From NCBI GenBank assembly GCA_963765815.1, contig CAVXXT010000007.1:186001-250000 (forward strand): DNA of 64,000 nucleotides. Reading direction: 5' to 3'. Below, piece after piece: positions 18,096 through 26,778 of the stretch (positions are counted from its first letter, which is position 1; each line of letters starts with the position of its first letter). The notes below the pieces were generated by a model that did no database searches, was not told where the DNA came from, and saw only the letters and a program-made list of their open reading frames with translations. Position numbers and translations under genes: made by a program. This DNA is from DATLNF01 sp963765815. Its GTDB lineage: Bacteria; Actinomycetota; Actinomycetes; BP-191.

Positions 18096-18506
18096 TTGAC
18101 TGTCGACGAGGCACGTGAGCTCCTCGCGTCCTCTCACCGCGCCGTGATCGCGACCCGGCGACGCGACGGCCGCACCCAGATGAGCCCAGTGACCGCCGCC
18201 GTCGACGCCGAGGGTCGGGTGGTGGTCAGCAGCCGCGAGACCGCGATGAAGATCACGCACCTACGGCGGGAGCCGTACGCCGCGCTGTGCGTGATGAACG
18301 ACGGCTTCTACGGCGACTGGGTGCAGGTCGAGGGTCCGGTCGAGATCGTGTCGCTGCCCGACGCGCTGGAGCTGCTCGTCGACTACTACCGCCGGGTGGC
18401 CGGCGAGCACCCGGACTGGGACGAGTACCGCGCGGCGATGGTCGACCAGCAGCGCGTGCTAGTGCGGATGACGATCGAGCGGGCCGGCCCCACCGTCTCC
18501 GGCTGA
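18096..18506 (+). CDS. PPOX class F420/FMN-dependent oxidoreductase
   Basis: 136 residues, split-barrel flavin/deazaflavin-binding fold. RAVIATRRRDGRTQMSPV, the strand VVVSSRETAMKITHLRREP and EGPVEIVSLP follow the PPOX/TIGR03618 pattern of F420-binding enzymes. Substrate unknown. The start appears to be TTG 18096; no ATG or GTG lies before the conserved N-terminus. It sits downstream of the DUF4287 gene and ends just before a palindrome shared with convergent purT. Confidence 0.82.
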   Translation: MTVDEARELLASSHRAVIATRRRDGRTQMSPVTAAVDAEGRVVVSSRETAMKITHLRREPYAALCVMNDGFYGDWVQVEGPVEIVSLPDALELLVDYYRRVAGEHPDWDEYRAAMVDQQRVLVRMTIERAGPTVSG

Positions 18507-18518
18507 TCCGCCAGATCC

Positions 18519-18581
18519 CCCCGCGAACGTGGTCCGGATCTGGGACAGGTTCGTGCTCAGGGGTGCCCCAAGTTCGCGGGG
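18519..18581. terminator. Intergenic palindrome between PPOX gene and purT
   Basis: Arms CCCCGCGAACGTGG (18519-18532) and CCAAGTTCGCGGGG (18568-18581) pair at 13 of 14 positions with a 35-nt loop. It sits between convergent genes and should terminate both. No T-run follows. Confidence 0.6.
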
Positions 18582-18594
18582 ACGACCGCGGGAT

Positions 18595-19797
18595 TCAGGT
18601 GCGGACGCGGACTGCGGCGGCGGCGTCGCGGGCGCGCTGCCGCGCGTCGTCGACCGTGGCGCCGCGGGCCAGGGCGACGCCGAGGCGACGGCCGGGCGTG
18701 CAGTCGGGCTTGCCGAAGATCCGCAGCTGACTGGTCGGGACCTGCAGAGCTGTCGCGATGCCGGCGTACGACGGGGCGTCGCCGGTCGCGTCGGCGAGGA
18801 TGACGGCCGACGCGCCGGGCGAGTCGAGCGCGACGTGCGCCTCGTCCACCGGCAGGCCGAGGATCGCGCGCACGTGCAGCGCGAACTCGCTCAGCGGCTG
18901 CGTCGCCATCGTCACCATGCCGGTGTCGTGCGGTCGCGGCGACACCTCGGAGAAGAGCACGTCGTCGCCGCGCACGAACAGCTCGACGCCGAACAGCCCC
19001 CAGCCGCCCAGCGCAGACGTCACCCTCGTCGCGATCTCGACCGAGCGGTCCCACGCGAGGTCGCTCATCGGCTGCGGCTGCCAGCTCTCGCGGTAGTCGC
19101 CCTTCTCCTGCCGGTGGCCGATCGGCGGGCAGACCGTGACGCCGCCCGCGTGCTGCACGGTGAGCAGGGTGATCTCGTAGTCGAACTCGACGAAGCCCTC
19201 GACGATGACCGGCTGGTCGTGGACCCGACCGGACGACCGCGCGTAGGTCCACGCCGCGAGCGCGTCGTCGGGCGTGCGCACCGTCGACTGGCCCTTGCCG
19301 GACGAGCTCATCACCGGCTTCACGACGCACGGCGTGCCGACCGCCTCGACTGCGGCGAGGTACTCCGCCTCGTCGCTGGCGAAGCGGTACGGCGACGTCG
19401 CGAGGCCGAGTTCCTCGGCGGCGAGCTTGCGGATGCCCTCGCGATCCATCGTCAGCCGCGTCGCTCGCGCTGTTGGCACGATCCGCCGGCCCTCGGCCTC
19501 GAGCGCGAGCAGCGTCTCGGTCGCGATCGCCTCGAGCTCAGGGACGACGAGGTGTGGATCCTCGCGCTCGATGACCGCGCGCAGCGCCGCGCCGTCGAGC
19601 ATGTCGACGACGTGCGAGCGGTGCGCGACCTGCATGGCCGGGGCGCCGTCGTACCGGTCGACGGCGATCACCTCGACGCCGAGCCGCATCGCCTCGATCG
19701 CCACCTCGCGACCGAGCTCGCCGGCGCCGAGCAGCATGAGCCGCACCGCCCGGACGGAGCCGGGCGTGCCGATCTCGTCGTAGACGGGCAGTGTCAC
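18595..19797 (-). CDS. purT: Formate-dependent phosphoribosylglycinamide formyltransferase
   Basis: 400 residues, ATP-grasp enzyme that makes formyl-GAR from formate, ATP and GAR in purine synthesis. LLGAGELGREVAIEAMRLG is the N-terminal loop, PCVVKPVMSSSGKGQST the ATP-grasp lysine region, and FSEVSPRPHDTGMVTM the metal-binding carboxylate block. GTG 19797 is the start. It lies 10 bp upstream of the deformylase gene on another reading register of the same strand cluster (def, ACT regulator, then purT downstream), so the three may be co-transcribed. Confidence 0.93.
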   Translation of the reverse strand: MTLPVYDEIGTPGSVRAVRLMLLGAGELGREVAIEAMRLGVEVIAVDRYDGAPAMQVAHRSHVVDMLDGAALRAVIEREDPHLVVPELEAIATETLLALEAEGRRIVPTARATRLTMDREGIRKLAAEELGLATSPYRFASDEAEYLAAVEAVGTPCVVKPVMSSSGKGQSTVRTPDDALAAWTYARSSGRVHDQPVIVEGFVEFDYEITLLTVQHAGGVTVCPPIGHRQEKGDYRESWQPQPMSDLAWDRSVEIATRVTSALGGWGLFGVELFVRGDDVLFSEVSPRPHDTGMVTMATQPLSEFALHVRAILGLPVDEAHVALDSPGASAVILADATGDAPSYAGIATALQVPTSQLRIFGKPDCTPGRRLGVALARGATVDDARQRARDAAAAVRVRT

Positions 19798-19806
19798 GCG
19801 CGCACC

Positions 19807-20313
19807 CTACTTGTAGGTCTTGCGCGCGAAGACGTCGTGCCGGGCGCTGCGCACCCGGTCGAGGAACACCAGGCCGTCGAGGTGGTCGATCTCGTGCAGA
19901 AGCGCGCGCGCCTCGATCGCGTCGGCCTCGACCTCGCGCACGCCACCGCCGAGCAGGTCGGTGCCGCGTACGACGACTTTGGTCGCGCGGGCGACGTTCC
20001 CGGTGAGGTCAGGGACGCTCATGCAGCCCTCGCGCGCGACCTCGGGGTCGATCGCGCTGATGACCTCGGGGTCGGCCAGCACGACGAGACCGGCACACGA
20101 CCGCGCCTTGCGGTGCCCGGTGACGTCCATCGCGAAGACGCGCAGGCCGACGGCGATCTGCGGCGCGGCCAGGCCGACGCAGCCGGGCGAGACGCGCATG
20201 GTGTCGACCAGGTCGGTGACCAGCTCGGCCAACGCCGGGTCGTCGAGGTCGGTCGCCGAGGACACCGCGACGAGGACCGGGTGCGGCAGCCGCACGACAG
20301 GCCGGACCGCCAC
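19807..20313 (-). CDS. def: Peptide deformylase
   Basis: 168 residues. The three deformylase motifs are intact: GCVGLAAPQ (motif I, with an extra residue shift relative to GxGLAAPQ), EGCMS (motif II, metal-binding Cys) and HEIDHLDG (motif III, HExxH). It removes the formyl group from nascent proteins; cytoplasmic metalloenzyme. GTG 20313 shares one base with the stop of the upstream ACT-domain gene, indicating coupled translation. Confidence 0.93.
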   Translation of the reverse strand: MAVRPVVRLPHPVLVAVSSATDLDDPALAELVTDLVDTMRVSPGCVGLAAPQIAVGLRVFAMDVTGHRKARSCAGLVVLADPEVISAIDPEVAREGCMSVPDLTGNVARATKVVVRGTDLLGGGVREVEADAIEARALLHEIDHLDGLVFLDRVRSARHDVFARKTYK

Positions 20314-20840
20314 TAGAGGACGTCGGCGTCGGCGGCATGCAGGGTCGCGGTGACACCCAGTCGGTCGGCGGTCTGCCTCAGCTCGGCGGCCAGCCCCTCC
20401 GCGTCGACACCGGGCGGGACCTCGACGTCGAGCGTCATCACGTAGAGCCGCTCGTCGTCGCCGACGAGGTGCGTGGTGAGGTCGGTGATGTTCACGCCGC
20501 TCTTCGCCAGCGCGGTCGCGATCGCGTTGACGATGCCCGGGTGGTCCGCGCCGTGGACGGCGACGACGTACGGCGTGCCGGCGTCGGTGTGCTCCGGCGC
20601 CGCCGCGATCTCCCGCACGTCGACCAGCAGCCCGAGATCGGCGGCGACCGGCAGGAGCGCGTCGTTGAGCTGCGGCGCCGAGACGGGGCTCTCCACCACC
20701 ATCGTCATCGCGAAGTGGCCGCGCAGGATGGTCATCGAGGTGTCCTCGAGATTGCATCCCTGCGCGACGAGCACGCCGGTCACGCCCGCGACGATGCCCG
20801 GACGGTCCACCCCGATCGCCGACACGGACAAGGAGGTCAT
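20313..20840 (-). CDS. Tandem ACT-domain protein, GcvR-like
   Basis: 175 residues made of two ACT domains: SLSVSAIGVDRPGIVAGVTG (residues 3-22) and VVAVHGADHPGIVNAIATAL (about residues 92-111). The DRPGI and DHPGI turns are the amino-acid-binding signatures. The architecture matches GcvR-like regulators and free-standing ACT proteins. No DNA-binding domain is present, so any regulatory effect would be by contact with another protein. ATG 20840 is chosen over an upstream GTG. Ligand unknown, possibly glycine. Confidence 0.82.
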   Translation of the reverse strand: MTSLSVSAIGVDRPGIVAGVTGVLVAQGCNLEDTSMTILRGHFAMTMVVESPVSAPQLNDALLPVAADLGLLVDVREIAAAPEHTDAGTPYVVAVHGADHPGIVNAIATALAKSGVNITDLTTHLVGDDERLYVMTLDVEVPPGVDAEGLAAELRQTADRLGVTATLHAADADVL

Positions 20841-20877
20841 GCGGGGCACGCTACCGGTGCGCGGTGAATCTGCGAGG

Positions 20878-20961
20878 TGCCCGGGGCGGGACTCGAACCC
20901 GCATGCCCTCTCGGGCAGCCATTTTTAAGACGGCCGCGTAAACCGATTCCGCCACCCGGGC
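20878..20961 (-). tRNA. tRNA-Leu(TAA)
   Basis: 84 nt, class II tRNA with a long variable arm. Acceptor strand GCCCGGG pairs with CCCGGGC; the anticodon stem GCCGT/ATGGC encloses loop CTTAAAA with anticodon TAA; the T-arm contains GGTTCGAGTCC. Discriminator base A; no encoded CCA. It reads the rare UUA codon, which in some actinomycetes has a developmental control role. Confidence 0.95.
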
Positions 20962-21000
20962 CGGGCAGAACGCACGATAGCGGCGGCCGACCTCACCTCT

Positions 21001-21061
21001 GTCGTGATCTTGGGCTCGATCCACAGGAAATGCGCCTGTGGATAGAGCCCAAGATCACGAC
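21001..21061. terminator. 61-bp palindrome with CCACAGG apex (family B, copy 1)
   Basis: 27-bp arms (21001-21027 and 21035-21061) pair at 26 of 27 positions around the 7-nt loop AAATGCG. The apex CCACAGG/CCTGTGG and loop are nearly the same as in the element at 59566-59626, which has identical dimensions. It lies just past the stop of the small acidic protein gene and before tRNA-Leu. Probable strong terminator. Confidence 0.8.
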
Positions 21062-21073
21062 TTCGGAGGGGAG

Positions 21074-21247
21074 CTAGTTCTGGGTGCCGGTGGCGGGCTC
21101 GGCGCCGACAGCCTGCTTGACCGTGTCGTCGACGTCCTGGTCGATGTCCTTGCCGTCGAGGCCGGGAACGTCGCTCTTGGTCTGCTCCCAGTCGTTCTTG
21201 ATCGCTTCCTTGACGCTGCCGTCGTCCATGCGGTCGTTGTCACCCAC
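21074..21247 (-). CDS. Small acidic protein, CsbD-like
   Basis: 57 residues, highly charged and helical: KEAIKNDWEQTKSDVPGLDG and DIDQDVDDTVKQAVG. Short proteins of this type with the DWEQTK...PGL...QDVDDTVKQ pattern recur in actinomycetes and resemble CsbD stress proteins; function unproven. GTG 21247 has GGAG 6-9 nt upstream. An internal ATG (21229) is possible. It is followed by a 61-bp palindrome. Confidence 0.72.
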   Translation of the reverse strand: MGDNDRMDDGSVKEAIKNDWEQTKSDVPGLDGKDIDQDVDDTVKQAVGAEPATGTQN

Positions 21248-21324
21248 GGTCAGTCTCCTTCGGGTCGCGTGCACGGTCGTACGAGGGGTTCGTGCCCGCG
21301 CGGAGGAGTACTCGAACGACAGGA

Positions 21325-24285
21325 CTACGTGACGCGGCGCAACCGACGACGCGCGAGTACGCCGAGGGCGACCAGGGCAGGGGCCACCAGCAGCCACTCC
21401 GGCGAGCCGGTCGCGGGCATCGGCGACGGACGCGGCGCACCCGACTTCGGGCCGGCGACCGGCCCGACGACGACCGGCGGCTTCACGACGACGCCGACCG
21501 CGCCGGTGAGCGGCAGCGTGTAGATGCCGCGGCCGTGGGTGGCGAGCACCAGCGTCTTGCCCTGGGGGTCGGTCGACAGGTCGTACGCCGGCACCGCAGG
21601 CAGCCCCTTGCCAAACGGCACCCACTCCGTCGAGTCGGTGCTCGCGGTCGCGAAGACGCCGACGTCGGTGGCGAGGATCAGCCGGCCACCCTGCACCTCG
21701 AGGTCGGCGCCGAACGTCTTCGGCAGGTTGCCGCTGATGTCGGCGAACGTCTCCCCGCCGTCGGTCGACTTGAACACCACGCCCGGCGGCAGCCGAGATG
21801 GGTCGTAGGTCCAGCGCCGCGAGTAGCCCTGCACCGTCGCGTAGACGGTGCTCGGGTCGGCCGGGTCGACCGTGACACTGGAGACGAAGCGCAGCGGCAG
21901 GCCGATCGCCGCGGCCTGATGCCAGCAGTCCGGCGACGCGGCCGCGCGCGCGCAGCCCTTCTTCACGTTCGTCGCGATCCCGCGGACCAGCAGGCTCGGG
22001 TCGTAGTTGCCGTCCTTGGTCACGATGTTGCACGCGGTCGCGCCGAGCGGCGGCGCGGGCGGCAGCCCGCACCACGCGACGTACGACGCGGTGCCTTGCA
22101 CGTCGACCGCGGTCGACGACGCACCGGGCGCGACGTCGACATCGGTGAGCGTGAAGACGTTGACCCAGCTGTCCGCCGTGGTGCCGGAGCCCTCGGTCGA
22201 CTCCCACACCTGGTTCGCGCCGAAGATGAGGTGGCCGGAGTCGAGCGGATCCATCTCGTACGGCGTGGAGAACCGCATGCCGGTCGCGCCGGTCGGGGTG
22301 ATGGAGCTGCCCCACGACACGCCGCCGTCCTGGCTGACGATCATGTCGCCGTTGGCGTACTCCTCGTAGGTGATGTCGGAGTCGTCCGGGTCGACCATCG
22401 TGTCGAAGCCGTCGCCGCCGTAGATCTCGTTGGCGACGCCGTCCTTGCCGATCTTGATCTGGCCGTTGTCCTGCAGACCGGCGTACACGACGCCGTCACG
22501 GCTCATCGCTGCGGCATAGGGCTGGGAGATCGAGAGCGAGTCGTTGACCGGGGTCCAGCTGCTCTGGCTCAGGCCGGCGACCGGCGTGACCTCCTGCTTC
22601 CAGACGCCGCCGTCGCTGCCGGCGTAGTAGACGGCGCCGGTCGGCGTGGCCGCGAACGCGCCGGCGTGCTGGTCGGAGTGCACGGTCATGTTGTCGTAGC
22701 CGGGGACGCCGAGGTCCTTGCAGTTGAGCTGCACCTGGACCTGGATGCAGGCGTCCCAGTAGCGCGCCGCGGTCGTCCACTGCGCCGGGCCGGGGCCGTT
22801 GGCGTTGGCCGACGTCTGGTAGATCTCCTCGAGCCCGACGAGGACGCGGCCGGCGGTCGGGTCGGTCGGGTCGACGACGACATACTGGTTGTACCAGGCC
22901 TGCACGCCGGCGCCGTAGCTGCTCGGCACCTGGATGCCGAGGCCGGTGCCAGGCGCCGCGGCGAAGCTGCGCTGGTTGGCCTTGAGCAGCCAGGTCGCGC
23001 CGTTGTCGCCGGAGCGGTAGACGCCGTTGAGGTTGCTGTCGTTGACGAACGGCGTCACCTGCCCGGGCGTGACCAGCGGCAGTGGCGTGTTCTCGTTGTT
23101 CAGCCGGCCGGCGTCCTGCACGACGGCCCAGAGGATGTCGTGGTCCTGGTCGGGGCCCTCGGCGTATGCCAGGGAGATCCGGCCGATGGGGTCGGTCGAG
23201 GTGCTGGCCGCGCCGAAGCCGGTCGCCGCCATCTTGGTGAACGAGTCGCCGCCGTCGGTCGACCGGTAGAGGCCGGGCGCGGGCTGCACGCCACCGGAGC
23301 GCCAGCCGACCGCCGCTGTCACCACGTCGGGCGAGCCGGGCTGGGCCCGCACGTCGGTCACGAAGTTGCCGAACGCCTTGTCCGACGGAGCGCTGCCGGC
23401 CGTCGGGAGGGCGACGAGCGAGTACGACGCTCCGCGGTCGAGCGAGCGGTAGAGGCCGCCGCTGGTCGAGACGAAGACCTTCGCGCCGCTGACCTCGACG
23501 TGCGTCGTGACGAGGTCGGACGGCACTCCCTTGCTGCGGGTCCAGGTCGTCCCGCCGTCGGTCGAGCGGTAGACGCCCGCGCCGGCGTAGTTGTTGCTGC
23601 CGGTGTTGCCCTCGCCGGTGCCGACGTGCAGGTAGCCGTTGGCCGGGTCGAGGGCGACGTCGCCGATCGCCAGCGTCGGCAGCGCGTCGGCGATCGGCGT
23701 CCAGCTGACGCCGCCGTCGCGCGTGCGCCACACGCCGCCGCCGGCCGCGCCGAGGTAGACCGTGCTGCCCGTCGTGTCGCGCGGGTCCGCCTCGATCGAC
23801 GTCACCCGACCGGCGGCCTGGTCGACGCCGTACCCGGTCACGCTGGGGAACGCCGCGCCGTCGACGCGGATCGGGCGCGGGCCGAGGTTGCGCCAGGTGT
23901 TGGCGCTGTCGGGCACGGCCGCCCCTGAGACCGTGCGGTACGACGTCTCCCCCGATGCGGCCCGTCGCTTCTCGGCGCGGTCGAGCATCGCCCGGTACGC
24001 CGCGACGGCCTCGACCCGCTCCTCGCCGCTGACGCCCTGGAATCGCTCGTCCAGCACCGCGCGGGCGGCCAGCAGCTCGGCCGGTCGCTCCAGCTCGGCG
24101 CGCGGCCGGCAGCCGGGCCCGCCGTCGAGCCCGGTGTGGCTCGTCGCGATGGTGCCGACGGGGCAGCGGACCGGCACTGGCCGCGCGGCCGCGGTGACGC
24201 TCGCGGCCGGCGCGGTGGCAGCGGCCAATGCGGCGACGGGCAGCACGGCGAGGGCGAGCGCGAGGGGACGGCGAGGGCGCGGCAT
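21325..24285 (-). CDS. Large BNR/sortilin-like beta-propeller surface protein with MPATG anchor
   Basis: 986 residues. Signal peptide at residues 1-35 (RRPLALALAVLPVAALAAA). The mature part contains many BNR-type repeats (GGGVWRTRDGGVSWTPI, GVYRSTDGGTTWTRS, GLYRSLDRGASY, GLYRSTDGGDSFTK, GVYRSGDNGATWLLK, VVFKSTDGGETFADI), the Asp-box hallmark of propellers in sialidases, sortilins and xyloglucanases. No clear glycosidase acid/base pair was identified. The C-terminus is a Pro/Gly spacer, MPATG (21406-21420), a hydrophobic helix and RRRLRR: a sortase-type cell-wall anchor variant. Likely wall-attached propeller that binds or degrades a polymer. Confidence 0.82.
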   Translation of the reverse strand: MPRPRRPLALALAVLPVAALAAATAPAASVTAAARPVPVRCPVGTIATSHTGLDGGPGCRPRAELERPAELLAARAVLDERFQGVSGEERVEAVAAYRAMLDRAEKRRAASGETSYRTVSGAAVPDSANTWRNLGPRPIRVDGAAFPSVTGYGVDQAAGRVTSIEADPRDTTGSTVYLGAAGGGVWRTRDGGVSWTPIADALPTLAIGDVALDPANGYLHVGTGEGNTGSNNYAGAGVYRSTDGGTTWTRSKGVPSDLVTTHVEVSGAKVFVSTSGGLYRSLDRGASYSLVALPTAGSAPSDKAFGNFVTDVRAQPGSPDVVTAAVGWRSGGVQPAPGLYRSTDGGDSFTKMAATGFGAASTSTDPIGRISLAYAEGPDQDHDILWAVVQDAGRLNNENTPLPLVTPGQVTPFVNDSNLNGVYRSGDNGATWLLKANQRSFAAAPGTGLGIQVPSSYGAGVQAWYNQYVVVDPTDPTAGRVLVGLEEIYQTSANANGPGPAQWTTAARYWDACIQVQVQLNCKDLGVPGYDNMTVHSDQHAGAFAATPTGAVYYAGSDGGVWKQEVTPVAGLSQSSWTPVNDSLSISQPYAAAMSRDGVVYAGLQDNGQIKIGKDGVANEIYGGDGFDTMVDPDDSDITYEEYANGDMIVSQDGGVSWGSSITPTGATGMRFSTPYEMDPLDSGHLIFGANQVWESTEGSGTTADSWVNVFTLTDVDVAPGASSTAVDVQGTASYVAWCGLPPAPPLGATACNIVTKDGNYDPSLLVRGIATNVKKGCARAAASPDCWHQAAAIGLPLRFVSSVTVDPADPSTVYATVQGYSRRWTYDPSRLPPGVVFKSTDGGETFADISGNLPKTFGADLEVQGGRLILATDVGVFATASTDSTEWVPFGKGLPAVPAYDLSTDPQGKTLVLATHGRGIYTLPLTGAVGVVVKPPVVVGPVAGPKSGAPRPSPMPATGSPEWLLVAPALVALGVLARRRLRRVT

Positions 24286-24421
24286 GAGTCGGCTCCGTGG
24301 CGTAGGGATGATCCATCGTAGGTCGGGCCGCTCCGATGAGCGCGCGGGCACGTCTCGGGTTCGGCAGTCGTTACGGTGGTGTACCCGCACCGCGCGGGCC
24401 CGACAGGAGCGCACCCAGACC

Positions 24422-25174
24422 ATGAAGAGCAGCAACCCCGTCCTCACCCGCCCGGACACGTTCAGCCGCGTCCAGGACGCGCCGCCGTCGGTGAGCGACC
24501 TCGAGTCGATGTACGCCGCCCCGGCGCGGATGACTGTCGACGACGTCGTGATGCGCACCGCGACCCTGTTCGCCGTCATCGCAGCGACGGGAACGCTCGC
24601 GTGGGTGCTCGACCTGGGCCGCGGGCCGGCGATCGCTGCCGCGCTGGCGGCGTTCGTCGTGTCGATGGTGGTCATCTTCAAGAAGGTGACCAGCCCGCCG
24701 CTGATCCTCGCCTACGCCGCGCTCGAGGGGGTCTTCCTCGGCGCGATCAGCCACTCGTTCGACCTCGCCTACCCGGGCATCGTCGTACAGGCCGTGCTCG
24801 GCACGGGTACGGCGTTCGCCGGGATGCTCTTCGCCTACAAGTCCGGCCGGATCCGGGTCACGCCCAGGTTCACCAAGATGGTCGTCGGAGCGGGCTTCGG
24901 GCTGCTCGGGCTCATGGTCGTGAACCTGGTCGCGGGGATGTTCACCGACGGCGGCCTCGGCATCCGCGAGGGCGGGCCACTCGCGATCCTGTTCAGCCTG
25001 GCCGCGATCGGCGTGGCCTGCATGTTCCTCGCACTGGACTTCGACCAGGTCGAGAAGGCCATCGCGGCCGGCGCGCCCGAGCGGGAGTCGTGGATCGCCG
25101 CCTTCGGGCTCGTCGTGACCCTGGTCTGGCTCTACCTCGAGATCCTGCGCCTGCTCAGCTACTTCCGCGATTAA
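24422..25174 (+). CDS. Bax inhibitor-1/YccA family membrane protein
   Basis: 250 residues, seven predicted helices. The family pattern is visible in PPLILAYAALEGVFLGAISHSF, VVNLVAGMF and the C-terminal LDFDQVEKAIAAGAPERESWIAAFGLVVTLVWLYLEILR (read in segments), where the conserved acidic residues sit. Family members act as pH-dependent calcium leak channels. The N-terminal 40 residues are polar and cytoplasmic. ATG 24422 chosen. Transcribed alone, divergent from the BNR protein. Confidence 0.88.
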   Translation: MKSSNPVLTRPDTFSRVQDAPPSVSDLESMYAAPARMTVDDVVMRTATLFAVIAATGTLAWVLDLGRGPAIAAALAAFVVSMVVIFKKVTSPPLILAYAALEGVFLGAISHSFDLAYPGIVVQAVLGTGTAFAGMLFAYKSGRIRVTPRFTKMVVGAGFGLLGLMVVNLVAGMFTDGGLGIREGGPLAILFSLAAIGVACMFLALDFDQVEKAIAAGAPERESWIAAFGLVVTLVWLYLEILRLLSYFRD

Positions 25175-25228
25175 CCGAACTTTGCGGCGATCCGGCCGGT
25201 CGCAGGCTCAGACTGCCGCAAAGTTCGG
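25175..25228. terminator. Palindrome between Bax-1 and udgB genes
   Basis: Perfect 14-bp arms CCGAACTTTGCGGC (25175-25188) and GCCGCAAAGTTCGG (25215-25228) with a 26-nt loop, starting directly after the TAA stop of the Bax-1 gene and ending 11 bp before the stop of the convergent glycosylase gene. Likely bidirectional terminator. Confidence 0.7.
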
Positions 25229-25239
25229 GGTCGTCGACG

Positions 25240-26037
25240 TCAGCGGGCGCGGGCGATCTGCACGGCCCGCGCGAAGACGGCGTCGAGCATCTCCTCGGTG
25301 AGCTTGCCGGTGAACGTGTTCTGCTGGCTCACGTGGTAGCTGCCGATGACCGTCGGGCCGCTGCGGCCCATCAGCACCTCGACACCGTGGCCGAACTCGA
25401 CGTCGCCGAAGAGCGGTGGCTCGTAGCCGGCGGCAGCCATCGCGGGGAAGACGGTGCTCCAGCCGAACGCGCCGAGCACGACGATCGCCTTGAGCGTAGG
25501 GGCGAGCAGCGTTAGGTCGCGCTGCAGCCAGGGCCGGCACGCGTCGCGCTCCTGCGGCGTCGGCTTGTTCGCCGGAGGCGCGCAGTGGACGCCGGCCATG
25601 ATCCGCGTGTCGATCAGCCGCTGGCCGTCGCCGGCGTACGTCGAGGTCGGCAGCGTCGCGAGACCGGCGCGGTGCAGCGCGCGGTAGAGCCAGTCGCCGC
25701 TGCGGTCGCCGGTGAACATCCGGCCGGTCCGGTTGCCGCCGTGCGCCGCGGGCGCGAGCCCGACGATGCCGATCCGCGCCCGCTCAGGTCCGAACGACGG
25801 GACCGGCCGCCCCCAGTAGCGCTCGTCGGCGTACGCCGCCTTCTTCTCGTCGGCGACCGTCTCGCGCCACTCCACGAGACGCGGGCAGGCGCGGCAGACC
25901 GACACCCGCGCGTCGAGGTGGTCGTGGCTGACCGAGGACGCGGCGAGGCGCGCGACGTCGGCCGGTGTGTAGGCGACCGGAGTGCTGCTCTTCGCGACCT
26001 CGGCCGGGTGCTCCGAGCCGGCGGGGACGAACGCCAT
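25240..26037 (-). CDS. Uracil-DNA glycosylase, family 5 (UdgB)
   Basis: 265 residues. The active-site loop GLAPAAHGGNRTGRMFTGD is characteristic of UdgB (family 5), which removes uracil and related lesions. Cysteines in VCRACPRL, GVHCAPP and ERDACRPW are the iron-sulfur ligands expected in families 4 and 5. The C-terminal motif YHVSQQNTFTGKLT supplies the conserved His. ATG 26037 starts the gene, 14 bp after the hydrolase stop; both may be co-transcribed. Confidence 0.9.
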   Translation of the reverse strand: MAFVPAGSEHPAEVAKSSTPVAYTPADVARLAASSVSHDHLDARVSVCRACPRLVEWRETVADEKKAAYADERYWGRPVPSFGPERARIGIVGLAPAAHGGNRTGRMFTGDRSGDWLYRALHRAGLATLPTSTYAGDGQRLIDTRIMAGVHCAPPANKPTPQERDACRPWLQRDLTLLAPTLKAIVVLGAFGWSTVFPAMAAAGYEPPLFGDVEFGHGVEVLMGRSGPTVIGSYHVSQQNTFTGKLTEEMLDAVFARAVQIARAR

Positions 26038-26051
26038 GGCTTCGTCGTCCG

Positions 26052-26738
26052 CTACGAGGAGAGGTGCTGACGGAGGAAGGCGACCGTGCGATCCCAGGCA
26101 ACACTCGCGTGCGCGGGGTCGTGAACCTCGGGGCGAGTGTCGTTCATGAACGCATGGTGCGAGCCCGGGTAGTCGAACAGCGTGACGTCGCCGCCCGCCG
26201 CCTCGATCGCGGCGCGGGCCTCCTGCACGCCGTCGGCGCCGCTGCCGCCGTCGCCCTCGGCGAGGTGCATCTGCACGTGCTTGCCGGCGTACGCCGACCA
26301 GTCCGGTGACAGCATCTGCCAGGGCATGGCCGGGTAGAACGGCACGGCGACGGTGACCGCGTCGGTGATCGTGCCGGCCCACAGCGCGAGGCTGCCGCCC
26401 ATGCAGAAGCCGACGACGCCGACGTACTCGCTTGTAACCTCACCGCGCGAGAGGAGGTACGAAGCGGCGCCCGCGATATCCCGCCCGGCCCGCGGGATGT
26501 CGAGCGCCATCAGCTTCTTGCCGGCCTCGTCGGGCTCGGTCGTCATCTCCCCGTGGTACAGGTCCGGCGCGAGGACCACGAAGCCCTCCGCCGCTAGCCG
26601 CTCGGCCATGTCGACGATGTGCGGGACGAGCCCCCACCACTCTTGCAGCAGCACGACCGCCGGACCGACGCCGGCCGCAAGCGAGAGGTAGCCCTGCGCG
26701 GTGCCGCCGTTGCTCGGGTAGTGGACCAGCTCGCTCAC
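26052..26738 (-). CDS. Dienelactone hydrolase family protein
   Basis: 228 residues, alpha/beta-hydrolase. The Cys nucleophile lies in VGFCMGGSLAL (about residue 120), and the His in YPGSHHAFMND near the C-terminus; an Asp lies between in EGDGGS. The N-terminal QEWWGLVPHIVDMAERLA is typical of the family. It hydrolyses a lactone or ester; substrate unknown. GTG 26738 has an AGGAG ribosome site. No signal peptide; cytoplasmic. Confidence 0.9.
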   Translation of the reverse strand: MSELVHYPSNGGTAQGYLSLAAGVGPAVVLLQEWWGLVPHIVDMAERLAAEGFVVLAPDLYHGEMTTEPDEAGKKLMALDIPRAGRDIAGAASYLLSRGEVTSEYVGVVGFCMGGSLALWAGTITDAVTVAVPFYPAMPWQMLSPDWSAYAGKHVQMHLAEGDGGSGADGVQEARAAIEAAGGDVTLFDYPGSHHAFMNDTRPEVHDPAHASVAWDRTVAFLRQHLSS

Positions 26739-26778
26739 GTGGCCTGCTCCTGCTCTCGTCGGTGGCTCGACGGTGACC

